Source: an uncultured Flavobacteriaceae bacterium
GTDB lineage: Bacteria; Bacteroidota; Bacteroidia; Flavobacteriales; Flavobacteriaceae
NCBI GenBank assembly: GCA_913020685.1
Contig: CAJWAY010000033.1
Location: 1 to 11,620 of the forward strand
Length of the DNA stretch: 11,620 nucleotides
Reading direction: 5' to 3'
A program made the translations under genes and the position numbers. Shown here piece by piece: positions 1-8,193 of the stretch (within the stretch, counting starts at the first letter, position 1; each line of letters starts with the position of its first letter). Under the pieces are notes generated by a model that saw nothing but the letters and a program-made list of their open reading frames with translations, did not search any database and had not been told where the DNA came from.

Positions 1-499
1 CAAATACATCCCATAATAGTGGGGAATTAAAATTTACCCAGAGTGATCCAAAAGTATTAGGAATAGGTAATGTCCAATAGGCCAACCAAGGTCGTCCCAT
101 ATGAATGATCGGAAATAAACCTGCCTGTATTACAGAGAAAATCGTCATAGCTTCAGCAGACCTATTAATGGCCATTCTCCATTTTTGTCTAAATAAAAGA
201 AGAACGGCAGAGATCAAGGTTCCTGCATGACCAATACCGACCCACCAAACAAAGTTAGTGATGTCCCATGCCCAACCTACCGTTTTGTTTAAGCCCCAAG
301 TTCCAATACCTGTTCCTATCGTATATGCTATACAACCAAGACCCCAAAGGAATGCAGTAAGGGCAATTCCAAAAACAATCCACCATTGACGGTTAGCATT
401 TCCCTCCACTGGAGCAGCAACGTCCATAGTGACATCGTGATATGTTTTATCACCAGTAACTAATGGTTTTCGAATTGATGCTTCGTAATGAGATGCCAT
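1..499 (-). CDS. actC: ActC, NrfD/PsrC-like membrane subunit of alternative complex III (N-terminal 166 residues, truncated by window edge)
   Basis: The frame opens with ATG at 499 and stays open to base 1, so only the N-terminal part is present. The product is an integral membrane quinol-binding subunit of ACIII. Visible features are a soluble cytoplasmic start (residues 1-38) and hydrophobic helices near 39-62, 84-104 and 117-136. The conserved NrfD-type stretch WWVGIGHAGTLISA lies at about 85-98, followed by FRQKWR, and HMGRPW lies at about 133-138. The histidine in GIGHAGT is typical of NrfD-like proteins, where this region lies near the quinol or proton path; that role is taken from the family. 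The start is 12 bases after the actB stop, so the gene is co-transcribed with actB and probably translationally coupled. In other Bacteroidota the operon usually continues with actD, actE/actF-type genes, which would lie outside this window. General NrfD identity is secure. ActC assignment rests mainly on the neighbours. Confidence 0.93.
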   Translation of the reverse strand, partial: MASHYEASIRKPLVTGDKTYHDVTMDVAAPVEGNANRQWWIVFGIALTAFLWGLGCIAYTIGTGIGTWGLNKTVGWAWDITNFVWWVGIGHAGTLISAVLLLFRQKWRMAINRSAEAMTIFSVIQAGLFPIIHMGRPWLAYWTLPIPNTFGSLWVNFNSPLLWDVF

Positions 500-511
500 A
501 ATATTAACTTT

Positions 512-3500
512 CTATTTCAATGATTCGTCAGTATTTCTGACTTTAGTTTGATACATTACATTGGGTTTTGTTCCAACACTTTCAAGTAAGTGGTACATTC
601 TGTCATCTTCTTTTAAGCTAGATACTTTACTTGTTTTATCATTAACGTCTCCAAAAACCATTGCTCCTGAAGAACACGCATCAGAACATGCACATTTAAA
701 ATCACCATCCTTTATCTGTCTTCCTTCTAACTTAGCATCTAAAATTGTTTTTTGTGTCATTTGGATACACATAGAACACTTTTCCATCACACCTCTTGAA
801 CGGACTACCACATCGGGATTAAGAACCATACGGCCCAAATCATTATTCATATGGTAATCGAATTCGTCATTTTTATTGTAGAGGAACCAGTTAAACCTTC
901 TAACTTTGTAGGGACAATTATTTGCGCAATATCGAGTCCCTATACAACGGTTGTATGCCATATGATTTTGACCTTGTCTCCCATGAGAGGTAGCTGCAAC
1001 TGGACAAACAGTTTCACAGGGAGCATGGTTACAGTGCTGACACATAACAGGTTGGAAAGCTACCTGAGGATTCTCAGATGCCTTTTCCATCTCACCAAAA
1101 GTCGTTAATGAGTCTCCAAGTCCTGAAATATTTTCTTTAGTCTGATCGTCTTCTCCAAAACTTTCTCCAGAGGAGTAATAGCGATCTATTCTCAACCAGT
1201 GCATGTCTCTTGACTTTCTAATTTCTTGTTTTCCAACAACGGGAACGTTGTTTTCAGCATGACAAGCGATTACACATGCACCACATCCAGTACAAGAATT
1301 CAAATCAATTGATAAATTAAAATGGTGTCCCACTGTACGATCGAAAGCCTGCCACATGTCAACTTCAGGAGATGTAACTTCATATTCGATGTGGTTTTTA
1401 GATACTTTAGGTATGGGATTCCAATATTCTTTATCTTTGGTGTTAAAGATTTCCAAAGTTGTTTCTTTGATAATGTCCCCCCTACCCATCAGGGTATTGT
1501 GCAATTGCACACAAGCAAATTCATGGAAGCCTTCGGCAGGAGTTATGCTAACTTCTTGAACCCTATTAAAATGAGTGTAAAATGGATAAGCATTAACACC
1601 CACTTGCATTTCGTCTTGAAGACCTCTTCTCTCACCATAACCGAACGCTAAACCTACAGTTCCATTAGCTTGACCTGGCTGAATCAATACAGGTATTATC
1701 ATGCTTTTATCACCAACAATCACTTTAGCATAACTTCCGTTGAGAGCACCGTTGGCTACATTTACGTTTTTAAGACCAATCTTTTTAGCATCTTTGGCTG
1801 AGACTGTAAGGTAATTGTCCCAAGACACTCTCGAAATTGGATCGGGGAATTCTTGTAGCCAAGGATTGTTGGCCTGCTGACCGTCACCCATTCCTGTTTT
1901 TGGATACAATACTAATGACATTACAGGAGCAGATGATTCTGACAATATTTTGACCTGGGGAGTTAGATCAAATGAAAATCCGTCAGATTTAATTACCTCA
2001 CCCGATGAGAGAAAACCGTCGTGTAAAGTCTTATTCCAGGAATTTTCTTTGAGTATGTTTTCCGACCAATTAGATTTTATGTGATCATAGAATGAACTAT
2101 TACTTCCAGAGAGTTTGAGGAGGACGTCCTGAAATTGTTGAGTATCAAAAAGTGGACGGATAGTGGGTTGTGCTAGTGCATAATGTCCTTTTTTAAACTG
2201 ATAATCTCCCCAGCTCTCTAAGTAATGAGGTGAAGCCGCAACAAATTTAGATGCTGATGCAGTTTCATCTTCTTTAAGAGAAAAGGCAACAGATAATTCA
2301 AGTTTTGAAAGTGCAGCAGTAAAACTTTCTGCATTAGGGAGAGTAAAACATGGATTAACTCCGGCAGTGATCAATCCCTTTACTTTCCCTTTTAGCATTT
2401 TCTCAATTAGTTGATCAACAGCTTCATTGCTTCCTTGTCGGATCAATTTGGGTTGAGCTGTATCAATAACTTCTGATCTTAGATGATCATTGATTGCCAA
2501 AACAAGTTCTTGAGCTGCCACATCCTCAATTCCAGAGACTAGTACTGCTTTGGATTTTGATTTTTTGAGTAGAGCAACAACTTTATCGACAGCTTTTTTG
2601 TAATCGGAACTTAAGTCAGTTGACAATGGCTTACCCTTGAGCTTTGAATAAATATGGGCAATAATTTTTTTCTGATTTGTTGGATTTGTTGGGATTCTGT
2701 TATCGGCATTTGCTCCTGATAGGGTCATATTAGACTCAAACTGAATATGATATGACATTTTAGATTTACCATTGATTTTTTTTGGAACTCTACTTTTTGC
2801 ATATCCACAATCATAACCACCACCTTGCCAGTCTCCTAAAATATCAGCACCAATAGAAACAATTGTCTCTGCTTTTGAGAAGTCATAATCTGCAAATGCT
2901 CTGACTCCATATATTTTTTCATAAGCATCTAATGCATGGCTACAGGAAATGGTATCATAAACAACATGACTTATGTTGGGAAACTGCTCAATGAATTTAT
3001 TAATTATTTTTTGTGTAGTCGGACTAGCAAAAGTTTGGGTCATTAAGACGACAGGCTTGTTAGAGACTGCCATAGCCTTAAGTTTTACTATTACTTGGCT
3101 AAAAAAATCAGACCATTTAATATCTTTTCCAAAAGCTTTTGGTCCTTGCAATCTTTTGATGTCGTACATTGATAAAACCGAAGCATGTACTCTTGCATTT
3201 GCATCACCTAGTACAGGGGTCTCATGATTATTTTCAACCTTTATTGGTCGACCTTCACGAGTTTTGATTAAAATACTTCTAAAATCAAAACCGTCTGCGA
3301 TAGCAGTTGCATAGTAATTCGAAATACCCGGAATAATTTGCTCAGGTTGCACTACATAAGGTACAGATTTTATGATTGGGCCTTCGCATGCCGCTAGGCT
3401 TGCAGCCGCAGTACTAAATCCAACATATTTAAGAAAATCCCTTCGATTAGTGTTAGATTCCCCCATTGTTTTCTCATCCCCTAAAAATTGATCCACTGGG

Positions 3501-3598
3501 ATTTTATCGACAAATTCGTTTTGTTCAAGCTTTTGAACCAACTCATTGTCTTTTTCCAGTTGAGCTACATTTTTCCAATAAACTTTGTTTGTTGACAT
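512..3598 (-). CDS. actB: ActB, Tat-exported iron-sulfur subunit of alternative complex III (molybdopterin oxidoreductase-like fusion)
   Basis: This 1028-residue protein transfers electrons from the quinol site of ACIII to the heme subunits on the periplasmic face. The N-terminus is an extended Tat signal: about 50 charged residues precede the twin arginines R52-R53 (RRDFLK), then a hydrophobic stretch ends in the lipobox-like LAAC with C71. Residues of roughly 75-730 resemble the MopB (molybdopterin oxidoreductase) fold. In characterised ActB this part binds no molybdenum cofactor. The C-terminal ferredoxin part has four cysteine groups: C769/C772/C775/C779, C853/C856/C861/C865, C885/C891/C895, and C941/C944 with C971/C975. 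Known ACIII structures hold three [4Fe-4S] and one [3Fe-4S] cluster; the three-cysteine group is a natural candidate for the latter (inference). C969 is an extra cysteine within the fourth group, where other families often have Thr-Ala-Cys. The gene starts with ATG 18 bases after actA. Databases often call this family TAT-variant-translocated molybdopterin oxidoreductase. Confidence 0.96.
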   Translation of the reverse strand: MSTNKVYWKNVAQLEKDNELVQKLEQNEFVDKIPVDQFLGDEKTMGESNTNRRDFLKYVGFSTAAASLAACEGPIIKSVPYVVQPEQIIPGISNYYATAIADGFDFRSILIKTREGRPIKVENNHETPVLGDANARVHASVLSMYDIKRLQGPKAFGKDIKWSDFFSQVIVKLKAMAVSNKPVVLMTQTFASPTTQKIINKFIEQFPNISHVVYDTISCSHALDAYEKIYGVRAFADYDFSKAETIVSIGADILGDWQGGGYDCGYAKSRVPKKINGKSKMSYHIQFESNMTLSGANADNRIPTNPTNQKKIIAHIYSKLKGKPLSTDLSSDYKKAVDKVVALLKKSKSKAVLVSGIEDVAAQELVLAINDHLRSEVIDTAQPKLIRQGSNEAVDQLIEKMLKGKVKGLITAGVNPCFTLPNAESFTAALSKLELSVAFSLKEDETASASKFVAASPHYLESWGDYQFKKGHYALAQPTIRPLFDTQQFQDVLLKLSGSNSSFYDHIKSNWSENILKENSWNKTLHDGFLSSGEVIKSDGFSFDLTPQVKILSESSAPVMSLVLYPKTGMGDGQQANNPWLQEFPDPISRVSWDNYLTVSAKDAKKIGLKNVNVANGALNGSYAKVIVGDKSMIIPVLIQPGQANGTVGLAFGYGERRGLQDEMQVGVNAYPFYTHFNRVQEVSITPAEGFHEFACVQLHNTLMGRGDIIKETTLEIFNTKDKEYWNPIPKVSKNHIEYEVTSPEVDMWQAFDRTVGHHFNLSIDLNSCTGCGACVIACHAENNVPVVGKQEIRKSRDMHWLRIDRYYSSGESFGEDDQTKENISGLGDSLTTFGEMEKASENPQVAFQPVMCQHCNHAPCETVCPVAATSHGRQGQNHMAYNRCIGTRYCANNCPYKVRRFNWFLYNKNDEFDYHMNNDLGRMVLNPDVVVRSRGVMEKCSMCIQMTQKTILDAKLEGRQIKDGDFKCACSDACSSGAMVFGDVNDKTSKVSSLKEDDRMYHLLESVGTKPNVMYQTKVRNTDESLK

Positions 3599-3616
3599 AA
3601 ACTTCTTTAAACAAAT

Positions 3617-4924
3617 TTAATAGTGGCACTTCCCACATTCTAAACCTCCCATTTGTGCTACAGTCAATTCCTCAACACCATATTTCTTTGAAAGTTCCTC
3701 GTGAATTTTAGTATAATATTCGTTATCCTTGAGTTTTATATTAGACTCTCTGTGACAATTGATACACCATCCCATAGTCAATGAAGAGTGCTGGTACATG
3801 ACCTCCATTTCTTCAACTGGACCGTGGCAAGTCTGACACTCTATGCCCCCAACCTGAACGTGCTGGGCGTGATTGAAATATACAAAATCAGGTAGATTGT
3901 GAATCCTTACCCATTTTACAGGTTTAGTGTTACCGGTGTATGCTTGATTTTCCTCATCCCAACCAACTGCATCGTACAACTTTTTGATTTCTTTAGTGTA
4001 AAAGTCTTTAGTGTAACCGTTCTCCAAGTCCTCTTCTCCAGCATATTCAGCTATGTTTTTGTGACAATTCATGCATACATTTAACGAAGGAATTCCCGAA
4101 TGTTTGGATACTCTTGCAGAGGAGTGACAATATTTACATTCAATTTGATTTGCCCCTGAATGTATCTTGTGTGAATAGTGGATGGGTTGAACTGGCATAT
4201 AGCCTTGATCAATTCCAACCTGCATAAGAAAACCATAAACAAAATAAGCGCTACTCAATAGAAATCCAATAACCATCAGGAAAATTAAAAAATGATTATT
4301 TACAATTACTTTCCATAATGGGGATCGCTTTTCTTTGACTGGAGGTAAAATGTCTACACCACTGGCTAAAGCAATTCTCTTTAAAGTTTTTTGTACCAAA
4401 AACAGCATCACCACTAACATTACAAATACCAGTGTAAGTGCTGCAAGAATTAAATCATTACTTGTGCTTGAATTTGAATTAGTATTGGCAGGCAATTGAG
4501 CTCCTGCTGTGGCAACTGGCGCAGGCGGTACATAGTCAGTGTATGCTATAATATTGTCAATATCAGAGTTTGATAATAAAGGAAAGGCATTCATTGCTAC
4601 CTTGTTGTACTCCTCCCATATAGATACAGCTTGTGGATCACCATCTTTAATCATTGCCGAACTATTCTTAATCCACTTGTATAACCAGTCTCGATCATAC
4701 TTGGCAGAAACCCCCCGAAGAGCAGGTCCAACAGCTTTTTTGTTTAGTTTATGACAAGCTGCACAATTGGCATTGAAAAGTTTTTTTCCTGCCTGAATGT
4801 CAGGTTCTTGAGCAAAAGCTACAAAAAGTGAAAAAAAGAACAAATATGTGGTTAACAACAAGACAAATCTTGATGCAAATATGTTTCTTGTAGAAATTTC
4901 GCTTAGATTAAATGGCTGGGACAA
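3617..4924 (-). CDS. actA: ActA, multiheme c-type cytochrome of alternative complex III with an extra N-terminal monoheme cytochrome c domain
   Basis: This 435-residue protein carries electrons through c hemes on the periplasmic side of ACIII. In order, it has a signal sequence or anchor at about 19-38 (ending AFA/QE), a class I cytochrome c domain with CAACH at 54-58 and probable axial Met111, a low-complexity Asn/Ser/Thr linker at 146-156, and transmembrane segments at about 157-177 and 211-233. A multiheme domain follows with CKYCH 263-267, CMNCH 284-288, CQTCH 363-367, CINCH 387-391 and CGKCH 430-434. The last heme motif is one residue from the C-terminus. Five C-terminal hemes fit the pentaheme ActA of characterised complexes. 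The sixth heme sits in a domain that looks like the separate monoheme subunit found in some complexes (inference). The start is TTG: an in-frame TAA lies three codons upstream, and the next in-frame Met is residue 91, beyond the first heme. A promoter-like site about 25 bases upstream supports it. First gene of the ACIII operon. Confidence 0.94.
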   Translation of the reverse strand: MSQPFNLSEISTRNIFASRFVLLLTTYLFFFSLFVAFAQEPDIQAGKKLFNANCAACHKLNKKAVGPALRGVSAKYDRDWLYKWIKNSSAMIKDGDPQAVSIWEEYNKVAMNAFPLLSNSDIDNIIAYTDYVPPAPVATAGAQLPANTNSNSSTSNDLILAALTLVFVMLVVMLFLVQKTLKRIALASGVDILPPVKEKRSPLWKVIVNNHFLIFLMVIGFLLSSAYFVYGFLMQVGIDQGYMPVQPIHYSHKIHSGANQIECKYCHSSARVSKHSGIPSLNVCMNCHKNIAEYAGEEDLENGYTKDFYTKEIKKLYDAVGWDEENQAYTGNTKPVKWVRIHNLPDFVYFNHAQHVQVGGIECQTCHGPVEEMEVMYQHSSLTMGWCINCHRESNIKLKDNEYYTKIHEELSKKYGVEELTVAQMGGLECGKCHY

Positions 4925-4950
4925 CGATGTTTATTTTCTAAAATCCTTAA

Positions 4951-4982
4951 CAAATTTAAGTCATAGACTTGTTAACTTAAAA
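4951..4982 (-). promoter_or_regulatory. Predicted Bacteroidota-type promoter for the ACIII operon
   Basis: On the minus strand TAAATTTG at 4958-4951 is an exact match to the Bacteroidota -7 consensus TAnnTTTG. TTTT at 4982-4979 lies 20 bases upstream, an imperfect match to the -33 element TTTG. Transcription would start near 4944-4947, leaving a leader of about 20 bases before the TTG start of actA. Such short motifs occur by chance in AT-rich DNA, but position and spacing are both right. Confidence 0.5.
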
Positions 4983-5057
4983 CCTCCGATTTAACATTTT
5001 TATAATTTATAATAATTCTAAATAGTTGTTTAATTTAATGCGCGATTTTAAAGAGTG

Positions 5058-5080
5058 TTTTTTGTTTTTTTTGTTTTTTT
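5058..5080 (+). repeat. T-rich tract directly upstream of the SPOR-protein start
   Basis: Runs of 6, 8 and 7 thymines separated by single G bases end five bases before the ATG at 5086. If translation began at the upstream in-frame ATG (5038), the tract would encode Phe/Leu residues ahead of the signal peptide. It is more likely a U-rich 5' leader. No exact TAnnTTTG match was found between 4925 and 5085 on the plus strand, so the promoter of the SPOR gene is not identified. Confidence 0.5.
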
Positions 5081-5085
5081 GTGGT

Positions 5086-5472
5086 ATGAAAAAATCTATT
5101 GTATATTACATATATATCTCAACTTTATTGTTATTATACAATCCAAAAGTCAATGCTCAATTGGCTTCAGTAAAGGTTGAACAAGATTCAACAATAACAA
5201 AACTGATGGCAACCAAAATTGAGATTGATTTCGAGGATTACTCTTCAATGTTTTATACAATACAATTATTTTATGGAGATAATAAACTTGCCCAGGAACT
5301 CTATGAAAACTTCAAGCAAAATTTTCCGGATTGGGAAATAAAACTGAGTTTCGAAACCCCCAATTACAAAGTTCAGGTAGGACGATTTAAAGACTATTAC
5401 TTTGGACTAAAAAAATTAAAAGAGATCAAGAAAGTGTATCCTGAGGCCTTTCTACTGAAAACAAAAAATTAA
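5086..5472 (+). CDS. Small exported SPOR-domain protein
   Basis: The 128-residue product starts with a signal peptide (MKK followed by a hydrophobic core to about residue 18, probable cleavage after VNA at 24). A single SPOR-like domain occupies about 55-126: a YTIQLFYG first strand, a helix containing LAQELYENF, then PNYKVQVGRF, a second helix, and AFLL as the last strand. SPOR domains generally bind peptidoglycan stripped of stem peptides, often at division sites; binding by this protein is inferred. I chose ATG 5086 because it places a normal signal peptide at the N-terminus. In-frame ATG 5038 and TTG 5026 would add 16-20 residues that include an odd Phe-rich stretch. The gene lies between divergent actA and convergent infB, and its TAA overlaps the infB stop. 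Similar small SPOR proteins are common beside infB in Bacteroidota, from memory of family context. Its substrate and partners are unknown. Confidence 0.82.
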   Translation: MKKSIVYYIYISTLLLLYNPKVNAQLASVKVEQDSTITKLMATKIEIDFEDYSSMFYTIQLFYGDNKLAQELYENFKQNFPDWEIKLSFETPNYKVQVGRFKDYYFGLKKLKEIKKVYPEAFLLKTKN

Positions 5473-8153
5473 AGCTTTTTTTTGACTGCTACTTCCTGGA
5501 AGCATTCTAAAATATCTGATTCTTTGATGTCGTTGAAATTTTTAATTTGTATTCCACAATCATAACCTTTAGCTACTTCCTTTACATCATCCTTAAATCT
5601 CTTTAGAGAAACAAGATTCCCAGAAAAAACAACAACGCCCTCTCGGATCAATCGAATGCCAGAATTACGAAAAATTTTTCCAGTGGTCACCATACAGCCA
5701 GCAATGGTTCCGACCTTAGAAATTTTATACGTCTCTCTAATTTCAGCAGTGCCCGTAATTTCTTCCTTCATCTCGGGAGATAGCATTCCCTCCATGGCAT
5801 CTTTGACATCGTTGATTGCATCGTAGATAATAGAATAAGACCGGATATCTATTTCTTCCTTTTCTGCTATAGATCTTGCATTACCCATAGGCCTCACATT
5901 AAAACCTAAAACTATGGCATCGGAGGCTGAAGCTAGTAAAACATCAGACTCAGTTATAGCTCCTACACCTTTATGTATAATATTCACTTGTATCTCCTCT
6001 GTAGATAATTTTTGTAGAGAATCTGTCAGGGCTTCCACAGAGCCGTCAACATCTCCCTTTAGTATCATGTTTAATTCTTTGAATTCGCCAAGGGCAATCC
6101 TTCTCCCTATTTCATCAAGGGTAATGTGGCGCTGCGTCCTTACGTTTTGCTCTCTCAAAAGTTGTGTTCTTTTGGCAGCAATTTGCTTTGCTTCCTTTTC
6201 ATCCTCTAAAACGTGGAAGTTGTCACCTGCCTGAGGAGCTCCATCCAGCCCTAGAATAGAAACTGGGGCTGAAGGTGGGGCAGAATCAAGATTTTTTCCA
6301 CGTTCATTGAACATGGCTTTAATTTTCCCGCTGTGCTTCCCAGCCAAAATATAATCCCCAATTTTCAGGGTTCCTGTTTGAACAAGCATGGTAGAAACGT
6401 AACCTCGCCCTTTGTCCAAAAAAGCCTCAACTACAGTTCCTTTAGACTTTCTATTTGGGTTAGCTTTAAGTTCAAGTAGTTCTGCTTCAAGCAATACCTT
6501 TTCCAGTAATTCGTTCACCCCTGTGCCTTCTAGTGAAGAAATGTCTTGAGATTGAATTTTACCACCCCATTCTTCTACCATCAAATTCATTCCTGCCAGT
6601 GCTTCTTTAATTTTATCAGGATTTGCATTCGGCTTATCAACTTTATTAATTGCAAAAATCAAAGGAACTCCAGCGGCTTGAGCGTGGCTGATAGCTTCTT
6701 TAGTTTGTGGCATGATATCATCATCTGCAGCGATAACAATAATAGCTATATCTGTAACCTGTGCACCTCTGGCACGCATAGCAGTAAATGCCTCATGACC
6801 GGGTGTATCCAAAAATGTTATTTTTTGGTTGTCCTTAAGCGTTACAGAGTAAGCCCCGATATGTTGAGTTATTCCACCCGACTCTCCAGCAATAACATTT
6901 TCTTCACGAATATAATCCAATAAAGAGGTTTTACCATGATCAACATGACCCATTACAGTCACAATTGGGGCACGTGGATGCATGTCGCTCTCCTTATCTC
7001 CTTCTTCCTCTATACTTTCTTCAAGCTCGGTTTTAACAAATTCTACTTGATAGCCGAACTCGTCAGCAACAATACTTAAAGTTTCGGCATCTAATCGTTG
7101 GTTCATTGTTACCATTATGCCCAATGTCATACATGCAGAGATTATTTCAGTTGAGCTAATTTCCATTAAAGTGGCAATCTCACCTACAGTAATGAATTCA
7201 GTAACCTTTAAAATCTTACTACTGGCCTCTTGTTCTGCCTGTTCAGTCTCTGACTTCTGTCGGTGTTGATCTCTTTTGTCCCTCCTATATTTGGCCCCCT
7301 TGGATTTACTGGACTTACCTTGAAGTTTCTCCAAGGTTTCACGAATTTGCTTTTGTACCTCTTCATCTGAAGGCTCAGCCTTTTCAGGCTGTGAATTGGA
7401 TCGGTTTCGGTCAGAGTTCTGAGTATTTTGACGATTTGAGCCCTTAGAGGAAGATTTAGGAGAAGCCTCTTTACTTATCCTTTTTCTTTTGCGCTTTCGT
7501 GCCTCCTCTACTACGTCTTCTTTCTTTTTGAACTCATCTAGGTCTATGGTTTGACCAGTTTTTTTGGGACCTGAAAGGGTTTTATATTTAGTTTTAATGG
7601 ACTTTGTATCATCCCCCTCTATTGGCGGGGAAGATTCTTTATTTTCACGATCACTTTTGGGCTCATGGTCGGATTTTAAAACTTTATCATTTTCTTCTTT
7701 AATTAAAGATGAGGCCTCACTTTTCTGAGGAGTGGTTGGTATTGGATTTGAATTTTCAGCCTCTTTTAAAAAGGTTGGTATAGGTTTCGGATCAGTTGCA
7801 TCAAGATCAATTTTACCCTTTGTGACAGGTTTATTAATCAATGCCTTTGCCTTGATAATTTCTTGTCGCTTTTGCAATTGTTCCAAACGCTCTTGTTCCT
7901 TCTTTTCTTGAAGAATTCTAAGAGACTCCTTTTCTTTTCTCTTTACTTCACTTATCTCGTGTGACGCGTCTTTTTTGGATTTATCTGTCTCAAATTCATC
8001 TAGAAGAATCTGATAAATGTCTTTAGAAATCTTCGACGTTGGACGGCCTTCTATTTCAATATTTTGCTGTGCCAAAAACTCCACAGCACGGTCTAAAGAA
8101 ATATTTAATTCCCTTAATACAACATTTAATCTGATCGTTGAAAACTCTGCCAT
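5469..8153 (-). CDS. infB: Translation initiation factor IF-2
   Basis: This 894-residue GTPase places initiator fMet-tRNA on the small subunit and promotes subunit joining. It has an IF2_N-type module at 1-55, a long charged, low-complexity linker at about 56-312 rich in Lys, Glu and Ser (RKRKRKR near 219-225), and a second IF2_N-type module at about 313-372. The G domain follows: G1 GHVDHGKT 402-409, G2 GGITQHIGAY 426-435, G3 DTPGHE 449-454, G4 NKVD 503-506, and a G5-like SSLEGTG at about 539-545 where SAK/SAL is more usual. Domains II, III and the C-terminal fMet-tRNA-binding region run to residue 894. Length and domain order fit a full-length bacterial IF-2. It starts with ATG 40 bases after nusA and is the last gene of the rimP-nusA-infB operon. 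The stop codon overlaps that of the convergent SPOR gene, so no separate terminator fits between them. Confidence 0.98.
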   Translation of the reverse strand: MAEFSTIRLNVVLRELNISLDRAVEFLAQQNIEIEGRPTSKISKDIYQILLDEFETDKSKKDASHEISEVKRKEKESLRILQEKKEQERLEQLQKRQEIIKAKALINKPVTKGKIDLDATDPKPIPTFLKEAENSNPIPTTPQKSEASSLIKEENDKVLKSDHEPKSDRENKESSPPIEGDDTKSIKTKYKTLSGPKKTGQTIDLDEFKKKEDVVEEARKRKRKRISKEASPKSSSKGSNRQNTQNSDRNRSNSQPEKAEPSDEEVQKQIRETLEKLQGKSSKSKGAKYRRDKRDQHRQKSETEQAEQEASSKILKVTEFITVGEIATLMEISSTEIISACMTLGIMVTMNQRLDAETLSIVADEFGYQVEFVKTELEESIEEEGDKESDMHPRAPIVTVMGHVDHGKTSLLDYIREENVIAGESGGITQHIGAYSVTLKDNQKITFLDTPGHEAFTAMRARGAQVTDIAIIVIAADDDIMPQTKEAISHAQAAGVPLIFAINKVDKPNANPDKIKEALAGMNLMVEEWGGKIQSQDISSLEGTGVNELLEKVLLEAELLELKANPNRKSKGTVVEAFLDKGRGYVSTMLVQTGTLKIGDYILAGKHSGKIKAMFNERGKNLDSAPPSAPVSILGLDGAPQAGDNFHVLEDEKEAKQIAAKRTQLLREQNVRTQRHITLDEIGRRIALGEFKELNMILKGDVDGSVEALTDSLQKLSTEEIQVNIIHKGVGAITESDVLLASASDAIVLGFNVRPMGNARSIAEKEEIDIRSYSIIYDAINDVKDAMEGMLSPEMKEEITGTAEIRETYKISKVGTIAGCMVTTGKIFRNSGIRLIREGVVVFSGNLVSLKRFKDDVKEVAKGYDCGIQIKNFNDIKESDILECFQEVAVKKKL

Positions 8154-8169
8154 GTATCTAATTGATTGT

Positions 8170-8177
8170 CAAAAGTA
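8170..8177 (-). promoter_or_regulatory. Possible internal promoter element upstream of infB
   Basis: On the minus strand TACTTTTG (8177-8170) matches the -7 consensus TAnnTTTG and lies in the 40-base gap between nusA and infB. The nearest upstream TTTG, inside the end of nusA, is 24 bases away, longer than the usual spacing. The leader would be only about 10 bases. This could be chance in AT-rich DNA. Confidence 0.3.
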
Positions 8178-8193
8178 GGAAAAATCCGTTCGT

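Noticed and set aside
1322..1651. 109-codon plus-strand open frame inside actB
   Set aside because: It is antisense to well-conserved actB coding sequence; the product is rich in Cys/Phe/Ser without any family pattern.
512..3598. ActB as a working molybdenum oxidoreductase
   Set aside because: The MopB-like part is best explained as the cofactor-free scaffold known for ActB, and the actA and actC neighbours define ACIII.
5000..5012. AT-only inverted repeat (TTATAA, one T, TTATAA) between actA and the SPOR gene
   Set aside because: Short AT-only palindromes are common in low-GC intergenic DNA, and there is no second copy to suggest an operator.
5471..5478. AAAGCTTT palindrome at the convergent stop codons as a bidirectional terminator
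   Set aside because: An 8-base self-palindrome cannot form a stable hairpin with a loop, and it lacks a GC-rich stem.
6546..6923. 125-codon plus-strand open frame inside infB
   Set aside because: It lies wholly antisense to the conserved GTPase domain of IF-2. Its product has no recognisable domain, and such frames are expected by chance.
7217..7985. IF-2 linker as a possible separate or horizontally acquired segment
   Set aside because: A long charged, variable linker between the IF2_N modules is normal for IF-2 in this phylum; the frame is continuous.
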